In this document: piece by piece, positions 1 through 9,041 of the stretch
Layout of the letters: every line of letters begins with the position of its first letter
How positions within the stretch are numbered: position 1 is the first letter of the stretch
Notes under the pieces: model-generated
Databases searched by the model: none
Told to the model about the DNA's origin: nothing
The model's input: the letters and a program-made list of their open reading frames with translations, nothing else
Made by a program: the position numbers and the translations under genes
NCBI RefSeq assembly: GCF_011516645.4
Contig: NZ_CP088285.1
Coordinates: forward strand, 5,536,501-5,600,500
Direction: 5' to 3'
From: Bradyrhizobium septentrionale
Lineage (GTDB): Bacteria; Pseudomonadota; Alphaproteobacteria; Rhizobiales; Xanthobacteraceae
DNA: 64,000 nt

Positions 1-1
1 C

Positions 2-1876
2 GATGTCATCATGTCGGACGGCTGGGACCTGTCGAACTTCAAGAGAAATCCGATTGCGCTGTTCGGCCATCAAAGCAGCTTCCCGATTGGCAAGTGGAAA
101 AATGTCCGCGTCGTGGACAAGCAGCTGCGCGGCACTCTGGAGCTGGCCCCGGATGGCACCTCGGATCGCATCGATGAGATCAGACGGCTGATCGAGGCCG
201 ACATCCTGCGCGCCGTCTCGGTCGGCTTCAGGCCGAAGGAGAGCAAGCCGCGCGCCGAATCCGACTACGGAGTTTTCTTCACCAAGAGCGAGCTGGTCGA
301 GACCAGCGTCGTCTCGGTGCCCGCGAATCCGAATGCGCTCGCGGTCGCCAAGGCTCTGAAACTTTCCCCCGCAACAATCGATCTCGTCTTCGCCGGGAAA
401 GGCGCAACGGACGGCATCAAGCGGCGCGGGATCACTGGCGGGCAAGCCGACAATTCATCGACTGGTAGAAAGGGCACGACAATGTCGTTTGCTCAAAGGA
501 TTATCGCTGCCGAACAGCGCGTCAACGCGCTGCGCGATCAGCTTGCTGCACATTGGGAAAAGACCGACGAGACCAATGTCAGCGACGATCAGCTGAAGAT
601 CGCCACTGACCTCAATGAGAAGATCGAGCGGGAAGAGAAAACGCTCGAAGCCCTGCGCGGTACCGAGAAGAGCCTCGGCCAACAGTCCGACGATGGCCGC
701 ACTGTCGTACTGTCGCGCGGCGCAACGGCGGCGACGACGCATCAGCCCGCGAGGCCGTTCAACCTTCCGAAAAAGAAGGTCGAGCCGATTGAGCTGCTGG
801 TGCGCGCTGGCACCGTGCAGCTGTTCGCTCACATCCATCGCAAGCCTGTCGATGCCATGATGCGCGAAATTTACGGCGACGACGAGCAGACGCGCGCCGT
901 GCTCGATTGGGCAACCCGCGCGGCAACGGCTCCTGCCATGACCACGGTCACCGGCTGGGCCGCCGAGCTGCTGCAGCAGATCGTTACCGACTTCATGCAG
1001 ACGCTGATGCCGAAGTCGGTCTTCCCGCGTCTGTCCTCGCTCGGGCTCTCGCTGGAGTTCGGCCGCAACGGCAGGATCATCATTCCGACCCGCTCGCTGA
1101 CGCCGACCATCGCTGGCTCGTTCGTCGGCGAAGGCATGCCGATCCCGGTTCGTCAGGGCGCATTCACGTCGCAGACCCTGACGCCCAAGAAGATGGCGGT
1201 CATCACCACTTGGACCAAGGAGATCGATGAGCACTCCGTGCCCGCCATCGAAGGCCTGCTGCGCGATGCGATCTCGCAGGACACCGCGATCTCGCTCGAT
1301 AGCATCCTGCTCGACACCAACCCGGCGACGTTGATCCGGCCGCCCGGTATCCTGAACGGCATCACCCCGCTGACGCCTACTGCAGGCGGCGGCTTCGGTG
1401 CGCTGGTCGGCGACATCAAGCAGCTCACTGGTGCCTTGCTCACTGGCACCAAGGGCAACGTGCGCAATCCGGCTTGGCTGATGAACCCGCAGCAGGTCAA
1501 CAGCATCTCGCTGACGGCGGCTCCGGGCGTCGGTGCCTTCCCGTTCCGCGAGGAAGTCAGCCGAGGCCAGCTCGGCGGCTGGCCGATCATCGATTCCGGC
1601 ACCGTGCCGCTCGGTGAGGTGGTCGTGATCGATGCCGCAGACTTCGTTGCGGTCGGTGGCGAAGCCCCGCGCTTCGAGATCAGCGATCAAGCCACGCTGC
1701 ACTTGGAAGACACCGCGCCCGCCGACATCGTCAGTGGCGCTGCGCCTGGCACCCCTGCAACCCCGGTCAAGTCGCTCTGGCAGACCGACAGCCTCGCGCT
1801 GCGGCTGATCCTGCCGATCAACTGGACCATCCGCCGCCCCGGCGTCGTCGCTGTCGTCAGCGGCGTCACTTGGTAA
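2..1876 (+). CDS. HK97-type prohead protease fused to major capsid protein (5' partial)
   Basis: The frame is open at the window edge, so the start lies upstream. Residues 1 to about 125 match the S78 prohead protease family: a GWDL..F..NP segment, the FGH histidine, and an ILRAVSVGF segment with the likely nucleophile serine. From about residue 160 the protein reads as an HK97-fold capsid protein: a coiled-coil scaffold-like (delta) region rich in Glu/Lys/Gln to about residue 240, then the shell domain. Protease and capsid are usually separate genes; here they are one frame. An internal ATG at 482, preceded by GAAAGGG, could also give a 464-residue capsid alone. The portal gene follows instead of preceding. 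Confidence 0.85.
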   Translation, partial: DVIMSDGWDLSNFKRNPIALFGHQSSFPIGKWKNVRVVDKQLRGTLELAPDGTSDRIDEIRRLIEADILRAVSVGFRPKESKPRAESDYGVFFTKSELVETSVVSVPANPNALAVAKALKLSPATIDLVFAGKGATDGIKRRGITGGQADNSSTGRKGTTMSFAQRIIAAEQRVNALRDQLAAHWEKTDETNVSDDQLKIATDLNEKIEREEKTLEALRGTEKSLGQQSDDGRTVVLSRGATAATTHQPARPFNLPKKKVEPIELLVRAGTVQLFAHIHRKPVDAMMREIYGDDEQTRAVLDWATRAATAPAMTTVTGWAAELLQQIVTDFMQTLMPKSVFPRLSSLGLSLEFGRNGRIIIPTRSLTPTIAGSFVGEGMPIPVRQGAFTSQTLTPKKMAVITTWTKEIDEHSVPAIEGLLRDAISQDTAISLDSILLDTNPATLIRPPGILNGITPLTPTAGGGFGALVGDIKQLTGALLTGTKGNVRNPAWLMNPQQVNSISLTAAPGVGAFPFREEVSRGQLGGWPIIDSGTVPLGEVVVIDAADFVAVGGEAPRFEISDQATLHLEDTAPADIVSGAAPGTPATPVKSLWQTDSLALRLILPINWTIRRPGVVAVVSGVTW

Positions 1877-1908
1877 GCGGTCCACTCTCTCGAAAGGAGA
1901 CCTCAGAC

Positions 1909-2256
1909 ATGACCGACACCGACAAGGTCGAAGCCACCAAGAAGCGGCTCGCTGACGAGAAGGCGGCCCGCGAAAAGAAGCAGGCCGAGCAACGCGAGGC
2001 GATGGCCAATGCAAAGCCGACGCCGACGCAGGAGGAGAATGACCTCGCGGCAGAGGGCGAGCATCTCGACGAGCACGAGCCGGATGGATCGCCGCCCGAT
2101 CCGAATGCGCCGCCGCCCGGTCAGCCGTCGCCGCATCACCAGACCCGCGTGACCAAGCCGTCGCCGCAACCTGCTCAGCGCGGCGACTACTCGACGCGGA
2201 CAGCGGCCCCGGCACCTGCCGGGAAACATGACACGGCGGGTGCGAAGCACGAATGA
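1909..2256 (+). CDS. Hypothetical phage protein, charged and proline-rich (115 aa)
   Basis: The ATG at 1909 is chosen because a strong AAAGGAGA ribosome site lies just upstream; an earlier in-frame ATG at 1870 overlaps the capsid stop and has no such site. The product has a Lys/Glu-rich N-terminal half likely to form a helix and a Pro/Gln/His-rich, probably disordered C-terminal half. It sits between capsid and portal, and its stop overlaps the portal ATG by four bases, so it is probably co-translated with head genes. No family recognised; a head accessory or decoration role is only inferred from position. Confidence 0.6.
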   Translation: MTDTDKVEATKKRLADEKAAREKKQAEQREAMANAKPTPTQEENDLAAEGEHLDEHEPDGSPPDPNAPPPGQPSPHHQTRVTKPSPQPAQRGDYSTRTAAPAPAGKHDTAGAKHE

Positions 2257-3707
2257 CCGAGACCGCCGCCAAGCCTCGCGTGCGAATCAAGGCAGGACGC
2301 AGCACTGCGCTTGTGTCCAAAGCCGAAGGCGAAGCGCATGCGGGGCCGTGGTTTCTTCCTGTCACCGGAGGATGGTTGCCAGCCGATGTCGGCAACTCCA
2401 TCAACTGGTGGCAGAACGGCTATGATGTTCTGTCGCTGTCGTCGCAATCGGCAATGGTCGAGGCCTGCGTCTCGGCCTATGCGCAAACGGTCGCGATGTG
2501 CCCCGGCGATCATTGGCGGCTCAATGCGAAAAACGGGCGGGACCGGATCACCAATTCGGCCCTGTCCCGTATCCTGCGCCATCCCAACGACTATCAATCG
2601 ATCAGCGACTTCCTGCTGAACGGCACGCGCTCGCTCTATCTCGACGGCAATGCCTATGCGCTGGCGCTGCGCAATGACCGCTATGAGATCAACGAGCTGC
2701 ATCTGATGAACCCGCGCCTGTCCTATCCACGGCTGGCGACGACCGGCGATATTTTCTATCAGCTCGGCGGCAATGACATCATCAGCAGGCGGCTCGGCGA
2801 AGAGGCGCTGATCGTGCCAGCGCGCGACGTGCTGCACATCCGGCTGCACACCCAGCGCCAGCGCTTCCCGACTCCGCTGGTCGGCGAGTCGCCGATTGTC
2901 GCGGCCTATAGCGATGTCGGCATGGGCGCGGCCATCGCGCAGCAGCAACTCAGGTTCTACATGAACGAGGCGCGGCCCTCGGCGGTGCTCTCGACCGATC
3001 TGGTGCTCGACAAGGATCAGGTCCAGGCGCTGCGCGACCGCTGGAACGAGCAGGCGCGAGGGCTGCATCAGGGCGGCACGCCGATCCTGACCGCAGGCCT
3101 GAAGGTGCAGCCATGGGCGCAGGGCGGCAAGGATGCTGCGACTGCCGACATGCTGAAGCTGTCGAATGAGCACATCGCGCTCGCCTTCCGCATTCCGCTG
3201 CAGGTGCTCGGCATCGGCGGCAACAACCTTTCATCGACCGAGCTGCTGATGCAGAGCTGGATCGCGTCCGGCCTCGGCTTCGCGCTCAACCACATCGAGG
3301 AATCCATCGGGCTGCTGTTCGGTCTCAAAGGCCAGCCCGACGAGTATGTCGAGTTCGATACGGCGGCGCTGCTGCGCTCGGCGTTGAAAGACCGCATCGA
3401 AGCGCTGGCGCGTGGTGTTCAGGGCGGCATCTATGCGCCCAATGAAGCCCGTCAGACCGAGGGCCTCGATGCCGTCAAATTTGGCGACGAGCCGCGCGTG
3501 CAGCAGCAAGTCGTTCCGCTCAGTGCCGTTGACAAGATTCCGGCAGCTCCAGCTCCACCAGCCGCACCGCCCGCTGCTGCTGCTGCCGCGAATGACGATG
3601 CCAAGCCACCGCCTCCAGAAAAGGGCGACCGCGATGCAATCCAACGGAAAGTCCGAAGCCTCATTGCCAGTGCCGACCGGATCGGACGCCGCCGACTTTC
3701 TTCTTGA
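2253..3707 (+). CDS. Phage portal protein (HK97 family)
   Basis: The 484-residue protein matches the HK97-type portal family, which forms the dodecameric DNA channel at one capsid vertex and docks the terminase. Family-like segments include the N-terminal aromatic stretch with VSAYAQTVAMCP, the G..YL.GNAYAL region near residue 130, and the helical AF.IP..VLGI.....ST....... region near residues 310-330. The last 50 residues are Ala/Pro-rich. ATG overlaps the preceding stop. Its placement downstream of the protease-capsid gene reverses the usual portal-protease-capsid order. Confidence 0.85.
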   Translation: MTETAAKPRVRIKAGRSTALVSKAEGEAHAGPWFLPVTGGWLPADVGNSINWWQNGYDVLSLSSQSAMVEACVSAYAQTVAMCPGDHWRLNAKNGRDRITNSALSRILRHPNDYQSISDFLLNGTRSLYLDGNAYALALRNDRYEINELHLMNPRLSYPRLATTGDIFYQLGGNDIISRRLGEEALIVPARDVLHIRLHTQRQRFPTPLVGESPIVAAYSDVGMGAAIAQQQLRFYMNEARPSAVLSTDLVLDKDQVQALRDRWNEQARGLHQGGTPILTAGLKVQPWAQGGKDAATADMLKLSNEHIALAFRIPLQVLGIGGNNLSSTELLMQSWIASGLGFALNHIEESIGLLFGLKGQPDEYVEFDTAALLRSALKDRIEALARGVQGGIYAPNEARQTEGLDAVKFGDEPRVQQQVVPLSAVDKIPAAPAPPAAPPAAAAAANDDAKPPPPEKGDRDAIQRKVRSLIASADRIGRRRLSS

Positions 3708-5103
3708 GGCGTGGCGCGAGGCACTGGCCGATGTGCTCGACAAGCAGCGCGAGCAATGGCAGCGCGAGCGCCAGCTGATCGAGGCGCAGAGCGAGGCCGC
3801 GATCCTGAAGCTGCGCGGCGAAGTGATCGAGCTGCGCCAGCTGGTGATGACCTATGCGCGCGAGCAGCTCACCGCCCTGCAGCAGCAGGTCAGCGACCGG
3901 CTGGCCGAGCTGAAGGACGGCGCAGATGGCCGCGATGGTGATCCGGGCCTGCAGGGCCTGCAGGGCCTTCAGGGCGAGCGTGGCGAGCGCGGGGATACTG
4001 GCGAGCGCGGAGAGATCGGGCCCATGGGCGAGCGCGGAGAGCGCGGCGAGCAGGGCCCGCAAGGGGAGCGGGGCGACAACGGAGAGCGAGGCCAAGATGG
4101 CAAGCAAGGCGAAAAAGGCGAAGCGGGCGAGCAAGGCCAGTCGGGCCCTGCAGGCGATCAGGGTGTCCCCGGTGAAAAGGGCGAAACCGGCGAGCGCGGC
4201 GAAAAAGGCGAAGCGGGCGAGCAAGGCCAGCCGGGCCCTGCAGGCGATCAGGGTGTCCCCGGTGAAAAGGGCGAAACCGGCGAGCGCGGCGAAAAAGGCG
4301 AAGCGGGCGAGCAAGGCCAGTCGGGCCCTGCAGGCGATCAGGGTGTCCCCGGTGAAAAGGGCGAAACCGGCGAGCGCGGCGAAAAAGGCGAAGCGGGCGA
4401 GCAAGGCCAGTCGGGCCCTGCAGGCGATCAGGGTGTCCCCGGTGAAAAGGGCGAAACCGGCGAGCGCGGCGAAAAAGGCGAAGCGGGCGAGCAAGGCCAG
4501 TCGGGCCCTGCAGGCGATCAGGGTGTCCCCGGTGAAAAAGGCGAAACCGGCGAGCGCGGCGAAGCGGGCCCGCCCGGTGAGAAGGGCGCACCGGGGCAGT
4601 TGAAGACGGCGCGAGCCTATGAAGACGGTTCGGTCCATTACGATGGCGATCTCGTCCTGCATCAGGGCTCGACCTATCAGGCTCGATGCGACACCGCGAA
4701 AGCGCCGCCGCACGAGGACTGGCAGCTGATCGCCGCCAAGGGACGCGATGCAGTGATGCCGAAAATTCTCGGCACCTACCGCGAGGGAGAGAACTATTCG
4801 TTCCTCAACATCGTAGCCCTTGGCGGCTCCAGCTTCATCGCACGCAGCGATGATCCGGGGCCGTGCCCCGGCGAAGGCTGGCAGCTGATCGCCAGCGCTG
4901 GCCGCCCCGGCAAGCAGGGCCCGCCCGGTGCGCGTGGCGAAGCGGGAGCGCGCGGCGAGCGCGGCCTGCCTGCGCCCTCGATCATCGGCTGGACAATCGA
5001 CCGCGAGGCCTACACCGCAACGCCGATCCTGTCGGACACCAGCGAGGCCGCACCGCTGCAGTTGCGCGAGCTGTTCGTGCAATTCCAGGACGAGGCGAGC
5101 TGA
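3634..5103 (+). CDS. Collagen-like repeat protein of the prophage
   Basis: The frame is open from further upstream, but ATG 3634 is preferred because it starts a coherent helical N-terminus (about 90 residues, coiled-coil-like). After it comes a long Gly-X-Y tract, mostly GERGE/GEKGE/GPAGDQG triplets, broken by a globular insert of about 100 residues, and a short second collagen stretch. Collagen-like domains occur in phage fibres and head decorations as trimerisation rods. It overlaps the portal 3' end by 74 bases and the next ATG by one base. Placement among head-neck genes suggests a head or neck fibre; this is inference. Confidence 0.75.
   Translation: MQSNGKSEASLPVPTGSDAADFLLEAWREALADVLDKQREQWQRERQLIEAQSEAAILKLRGEVIELRQLVMTYAREQLTALQQQVSDRLAELKDGADGRDGDPGLQGLQGLQGERGERGDTGERGEIGPMGERGERGEQGPQGERGDNGERGQDGKQGEKGEAGEQGQSGPAGDQGVPGEKGETGERGEKGEAGEQGQPGPAGDQGVPGEKGETGERGEKGEAGEQGQSGPAGDQGVPGEKGETGERGEKGEAGEQGQSGPAGDQGVPGEKGETGERGEKGEAGEQGQSGPAGDQGVPGEKGETGERGEAGPPGEKGAPGQLKTARAYEDGSVHYDGDLVLHQGSTYQARCDTAKAPPHEDWQLIAAKGRDAVMPKILGTYREGENYSFLNIVALGGSSFIARSDDPGPCPGEGWQLIASAGRPGKQGPPGARGEAGARGERGLPAPSIIGWTIDREAYTATPILSDTSEAAPLQLRELFVQFQDEAS
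4111..4560 (+). repeat. Five tandem 90-bp collagen-coding repeats
   Basis: Five consecutive 90-base units start at 4111, 4201, 4291, 4381 and 4471. They are nearly identical: the second differs at one visible base (ccgggc instead of tcgggc) and the fifth has a small change near its end. Each encodes 30 residues, ten Gly-X-Y triplets, so copy-number change keeps the frame. Such identity at silent sites indicates recent expansion. Confidence 0.95.
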
Positions 5104-5747
5104 TGGCCGACATCTGGGTCAAGGTGATCACCGAGGCCGAGAGCTACGATCTGCTGACGCTCGACGAGCTGAAGCTAATGCTGAACATCAATCCCAGCGA
5201 CACCAGCGAGGACGCCGCGCTGCAGCAGGACATCGAGCACTACAGCGATGTGGTCGCGACGATGTGCAATCGGGTCTTCGGCTTCGAGAAGGTCGCCGAG
5301 ACATGGCGCGGCGACTCGATGCCATTCGATTGTCCCCGGCTTTTCCTCACGCATTACCCGGTCGCCGATGGCGATGTGACGACCGTGGAATCGCCGCGCG
5401 GTGCGCTGGTCGATCCGACCGCTTATGAGATCGAGAACCGATCCGGCACGATGCGGATCGATGGCGCGTGGTCGGAGCCGATCACCGTCACCTATAGCGG
5501 CGGCTACAATCTGCCCGACGAAGCCCCACCCGCGCTGAAGCAGGCGACCGCGCTGCTGATCCAGGCGGCGCGCATGCAGCGGGTCCGTGCAGCTGTCGCC
5601 GGGATCAAATCGATCACGCACCGCGAGTCGCGCGTGCAGTTCATGGATACCAACAAGGCCCTGACCAGCGGCGTGATGGGGATGCTCGGCGATGCCGCCG
5701 AGACCGTCAACGCGCTGCTCTACAAATATATGCGCTTCTATGTTTGA
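5103..5747 (+). CDS. Head-tail connector protein (gp6-like)
   Basis: This 214-residue protein resembles the gp6-type head-tail connector (adaptor) family that forms the ring below the portal. It shows an N-terminal segment with LTLDELK..LNI and many acidic residues, the 'YSGGYN.P...P..LKQA...L' region near residue 135, and a helical C-terminus. The ATG overlaps the stop of the collagen-like gene (TGATG), indicating translational coupling. Confidence 0.75.
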   Translation: MADIWVKVITEAESYDLLTLDELKLMLNINPSDTSEDAALQQDIEHYSDVVATMCNRVFGFEKVAETWRGDSMPFDCPRLFLTHYPVADGDVTTVESPRGALVDPTAYEIENRSGTMRIDGAWSEPITVTYSGGYNLPDEAPPALKQATALLIQAARMQRVRAAVAGIKSITHRESRVQFMDTNKALTSGVMGMLGDAAETVNALLYKYMRFYV

Positions 5748-6108
5748 GGTCAGGATCGAGGGCGTCGATCAGCTGCTGGCCAAGCTGAACAAGTACAGCG
5801 CGCAGATCACCGAGCTGCACACCAGCATGCCGCAGGAGCTGGAGAACTGGCAGCGCGAGGACATGAAGCGCCAGTATCCGAATATGCAGGTCGATGCAGG
5901 CAGCGACCAGACTGTCGCAGCCACCTCGATCTGGCCGCGCTCGCGCACTGATGTCAGGCAGCGGCGGCATCAGGCACCGCAGCAGCATCGGCCCAAGCAG
6001 GCGGGCCCGGTGGTGCGCAGCAATCGCCCGATCCTGCGGGCCTCGCTGTTCGATCAGCTCGTTGAGCGAATGAAAAGGCTGCTCGCTGGGGCAACCAAAT
6101 GGCCGTGA
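5740..6108 (+). CDS. Probable head-tail joining / neck protein (122 aa)
   Basis: The start MFEVRIEGVDQLLAKL overlaps the end of the connector gene by eight bases. The protein is helical and rich in Arg/Gln in its second half. Position immediately after the gp6-like connector and before another short joining gene is that of gp10-type neck or stopper proteins. No diagnostic motif was recognised, so function rests on synteny. Confidence 0.6.
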   Translation: MFEVRIEGVDQLLAKLNKYSAQITELHTSMPQELENWQREDMKRQYPNMQVDAGSDQTVAATSIWPRSRTDVRQRRHQAPQQHRPKQAGPVVRSNRPILRASLFDQLVERMKRLLAGATKWP

Positions 6109-6455
6109 ATCTCGATGTGCTGCTGCAGGGGCCGATCTTCGACTTCTGGGCGGTGCCTGTCGTGTTCAAGCCGATCAAGTCGCAGCCGGGGCAGCCTGAC
6201 TACACGCGGCGCGGCATCCTCAATACCTACAGCCTCGATGTCGCTGGCCTCGATGGGCAACTCTATTCCGACCAGCGCACGATCCTCGATATCCGCGAGA
6301 GCGAGTTCAGCGTGCTGCCGCAGCAGGACGATCATCTGGTGATCCCCAAGGACTGCAACAACGTGCCGCGCGGCGAATACCAGATCACCGATGCATCGAG
6401 CGATGGCGGCGGCCAGACCATGCTGACCATCCGAAAGTTCGAAACGATCATGTGA
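6099..6455 (+). CDS. Head-tail attachment protein (FII-like), 118 aa
   Basis: The short beta-rich protein starts MAVNLDVLLQGPIFDFWA and contains a C-terminal 'P....Y.I.......GG..ML.IRK' segment similar in pattern to small FII/attachment-type joining proteins, which bind the portal-connector and receive the tail. It overlaps the previous frame by ten bases. Assignment is by pattern and gene order (connector, neck, attachment, terminator). Confidence 0.6.
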   Translation: MAVNLDVLLQGPIFDFWAVPVVFKPIKSQPGQPDYTRRGILNTYSLDVAGLDGQLYSDQRTILDIRESEFSVLPQQDDHLVIPKDCNNVPRGEYQITDASSDGGGQTMLTIRKFETIM

Positions 6456-6456
6456 C

Positions 6457-7101
6457 ATGGGCCTCACCGACACGCAGTCCTACTCGCTGGTGATTCGCGA
6501 CGGGCTGTTCGATGCGGTGAGCACCGATCCGTTCTTCGCCAGCTACACCGCGCGCAAGACCAAGATGCTGAGCGTGCAGCATCAGTTGCTGCCGTACCTG
6601 GGCGTCTACATCATCGAGGAGCAGATGCTGCCGGATGGTGATGGCAACGCGGGACATATCCGCTTCAGCCATACGCTGCGCATCGGCTTCTCGGTGGTGG
6701 TCGCGAATAACGATCAGGTTGCCGCCGAGGCGCAGATCGATGCGGCTTGGTGGAGGATCATGAACCGGCTTTGGCCGGATCAGAAGCTGATGAACGTGGT
6801 GCTCAGCAGCCTGCCTGACAACACCATGATCGAGAGCCTGCCACGCGGCGTGCGCCGCCATGTCTTCGGAGCCGCTGGCCTCAATAACGAAACGCCGGTC
6901 GCCGAGCTGCAATACGACGTTTCAATTTTCTTCCGCAGCGGCTGGCCGCCGATCATCACCGACGATCTCAACACCATCGATGTGGTCACCGGCATCAAGC
7001 CCGGTGACTCGCAGGCCGACATGGATCAGCGCCAGCAGATTCACGTCCAGTACCAGTTCGATCAACTTCGCAAGGCCATGAAGAGGGAGACAAAGCAATG
7101 A
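6457..7101 (+). CDS. Probable tail terminator/completion protein (214 aa)
   Basis: Mixed alpha/beta protein directly upstream of the Mu-type tail block. It contains a segment of alternating beta strands (residues 40-90) and 'RVRRHVFG'-like basic stretch near residue 130. In contractile phages a tail terminator occupies this position between attachment protein and sheath. The C-terminus is charged (QFDQLRKAMKRETKQ). Function is inferred from order only. Confidence 0.5.
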   Translation: MGLTDTQSYSLVIRDGLFDAVSTDPFFASYTARKTKMLSVQHQLLPYLGVYIIEEQMLPDGDGNAGHIRFSHTLRIGFSVVVANNDQVAAEAQIDAAWWRIMNRLWPDQKLMNVVLSSLPDNTMIESLPRGVRRHVFGAAGLNNETPVAELQYDVSIFFRSGWPPIITDDLNTIDVVTGIKPGDSQADMDQRQQIHVQYQFDQLRKAMKRETKQ

Positions 7102-7415
7102 GGGTTATGAGCAAGGTCGCGCTTCGCGGAAAGCGCCAGAACGAGCGCGTGCAGATGATCGCCGAAACCGTCGCTCCCGGCATCCGCGTCTCACCGGCCA
7201 AGGAAGAATACCGCGCGGTGCTGAAGCATCCCAAGGGCGGCGGCTTCCCTGCAGAGGGCGGCAAGGTCTGGCCGAATGATCGCTTCACCAAGCGCAGGCT
7301 GGCCGAGGGCTCGATCACGCGCGACGAGCCCGCCGAGCAAGAGCAATCGAAACCGCAAGAGCGCCGCAGACCGCAGCACGGCGCACGCCCCGAGGGCGGC
7401 AACGACGCTGCGTAA
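7098..7415 (+). CDS. DUF2635-type protein of Mu-like phages
   Basis: The central segment (FPAEGGKVWPNDRFTKRR followed by LAEGSI) fits the small DUF2635 family found just upstream of the sheath gene in Mu-like phages. The C-terminal 40 residues are Glu/Gln/Arg-rich and probably disordered. The ATG overlaps the preceding stop by four bases. The role of the family is unknown; it is part of the tail operon. Confidence 0.65.
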   Translation: MRVMSKVALRGKRQNERVQMIAETVAPGIRVSPAKEEYRAVLKHPKGGGFPAEGGKVWPNDRFTKRRLAEGSITRDEPAEQEQSKPQERRRPQHGARPEGGNDAA

Positions 7416-7440
7416 CCAGGCGCGATCATAGGAGGACGCT

Positions 7441-9009
7441 ATGCCGATTAGCTTTGCCAACATCCCCGCCAATATCAAGGTGCCGCTCTACTGGGTCGAA
7501 GTCGATCCGTCGATGGCAGGCCTGCCGACCATCAATCTGCGGGCGCTGCTGGTCGGCATGAAAGTCGCCGCAGGCAATGCCACCGAGGACATCGCGATTC
7601 CGATTGGCAGCCAGGCGCAGGCCGATCAGGCTTTCGGTGAAGGCTCTGAGCTGGCGCGAATGTTCAAGGCGTTCTTCGCCAACAACTTCGCTAACGAGGT
7701 CTGGGGCTTGCCGGTCGCCGAGCCGGTCGGCGCGGCAGCTGCCACTGGCGACGTCACGATCACCACCGTGCCGACTGCTGCTGGCACCATCCATCTGTAC
7801 ATCGCGGGCGAGCATGTTCCGGTGCAGGTCTCGACCACTGACACCATCCCCGAGATCGCCGACGCCATCGCCGCTGCGATCAATGCGGACGTGGCGCTTC
7901 CTGTCACTGCTGCATCCGTCACTGGCGCGGTCACCATCACCTCGGTGTTCAAGAGCGTCAACGCCAACGACATCAGCGTCTCGCTGAACTACTACGGCAG
8001 CCGAGGCGGCGAGCAGACTCCCATCGGGCTCGGCATCGATCTGCCTTCGACCGCATTCCTGACTGGCGGCACCGGAGCGCCTGACTTCGACAACGCGATC
8101 ATCAACCTCGGCGAAGAGCCGTTCGAATATGTCGCAATGCCGTACACCGACAGCAACTCGCTGTTCGCGTGGGATCAGGAATATGGTTTCACCGATCAGG
8201 GCCGCTGGGGCTGGCAGCGCGAGTTGTTCGGCCATGTCTTCTCGGCCAAGCGCGGCACCTATGCCGATCTCGTGCTGTTCGGCGACCAGTACAACAGCGG
8301 CGTCGAGTCGGTGATGGCGCTGGAAGTCGCTTCGCCCTCGCCTTCATTCGAGTGGGCGGCGGCCTATGCTGCGAAGGCGCAGCGAGCCCTGATCAACGAT
8401 CCGGCGCGTCCGCTGCAGGCGCTGACGCTGAACCAGATCAAGGCCGCGCCGATCCACGAGCGGTTCGACTTCGTTGAGCTGAACTCGCTGGCATCCAATG
8501 GCCTCGCCATCGCAAAGATCGGTGCCGACAACCAGCCGATGATCGCGCGAGAGCAGACCACGTATCAGACCAACCTCTACGGCCAGCCCGATGATGCCTA
8601 TGAGCTGGTGACGACGCTCGCGACACTGGCGAAGCTGCTGCGCAATCAGAAGCACGCCATCACGTCGAAATTCCCGCGCCACAAGCTGGCTGATGACGGC
8701 ACCAAGTTCGGCGCAGGTCAGGCCATCGTCACTCCCGGCATCATCAAGGCCGAGCTGGTCTCCGAGTATCAGCAGGATATGTATGTCGGCCTTGTCGAGA
8801 ACCTCGCGGCCTTCAAGCAGCACCTGATCGTTGAGCGCGACCCCAACGATCCGAACCGCGTCAACGTCCTGTATCCGCCTGACCTGATCAACCAGCTGCG
8901 CATCTTCGCGGTGCTGGCGCAGTTCAGGCTGCAGTACGACCGAGGCATCGACAGCCAGATCATCGGCCAGCCGTCGCCGCCGTTCAACGCCGCGTCGGGC
9001 GCTTCCTGA
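7441..9009 (+). CDS. Contractile tail sheath protein (Mu gpL-like)
   Basis: The 522-residue protein has the layout of Mu-type sheath subunits: N-terminal domain (SFANIPANIKVPLYWVE, GLPTINLRALLVG), an inserted immunoglobulin-like domain near residues 95-190, and a conserved C-terminal domain with 'R.VTTLATLAKLL..' and 'RVNVLYPPDLINQLRI'. It assembles around the tail tube and contracts on infection, which marks the phage as a myovirus-type. AGGAGG sits seven bases before the ATG. Confidence 0.88.
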   Translation: MPISFANIPANIKVPLYWVEVDPSMAGLPTINLRALLVGMKVAAGNATEDIAIPIGSQAQADQAFGEGSELARMFKAFFANNFANEVWGLPVAEPVGAAAATGDVTITTVPTAAGTIHLYIAGEHVPVQVSTTDTIPEIADAIAAAINADVALPVTAASVTGAVTITSVFKSVNANDISVSLNYYGSRGGEQTPIGLGIDLPSTAFLTGGTGAPDFDNAIINLGEEPFEYVAMPYTDSNSLFAWDQEYGFTDQGRWGWQRELFGHVFSAKRGTYADLVLFGDQYNSGVESVMALEVASPSPSFEWAAAYAAKAQRALINDPARPLQALTLNQIKAAPIHERFDFVELNSLASNGLAIAKIGADNQPMIAREQTTYQTNLYGQPDDAYELVTTLATLAKLLRNQKHAITSKFPRHKLADDGTKFGAGQAIVTPGIIKAELVSEYQQDMYVGLVENLAAFKQHLIVERDPNDPNRVNVLYPPDLINQLRIFAVLAQFRLQYDRGIDSQIIGQPSPPFNAASGAS

Positions 9010-9041
9010 TCTCACCCCGCAACTCCAGAGGAGACTGAACA

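Noticed and set aside
455..2404. A 649-codon open frame on the minus strand opposite the capsid gene
   Set aside because: It mirrors the strong codon bias of the real gene, is Arg/Ala-rich and has no recognisable domain.
4111..4560. Regular repeat array reminiscent of CRISPR
   Set aside because: Units are contiguous 90-base coding repeats with no variable spacers.
3661..5082. Long minus-strand frame opposite the collagen-like gene
   Set aside because: Antisense of a Gly-X-Y repeat gives low-complexity Leu/Ala/Phe repeats; no start context.
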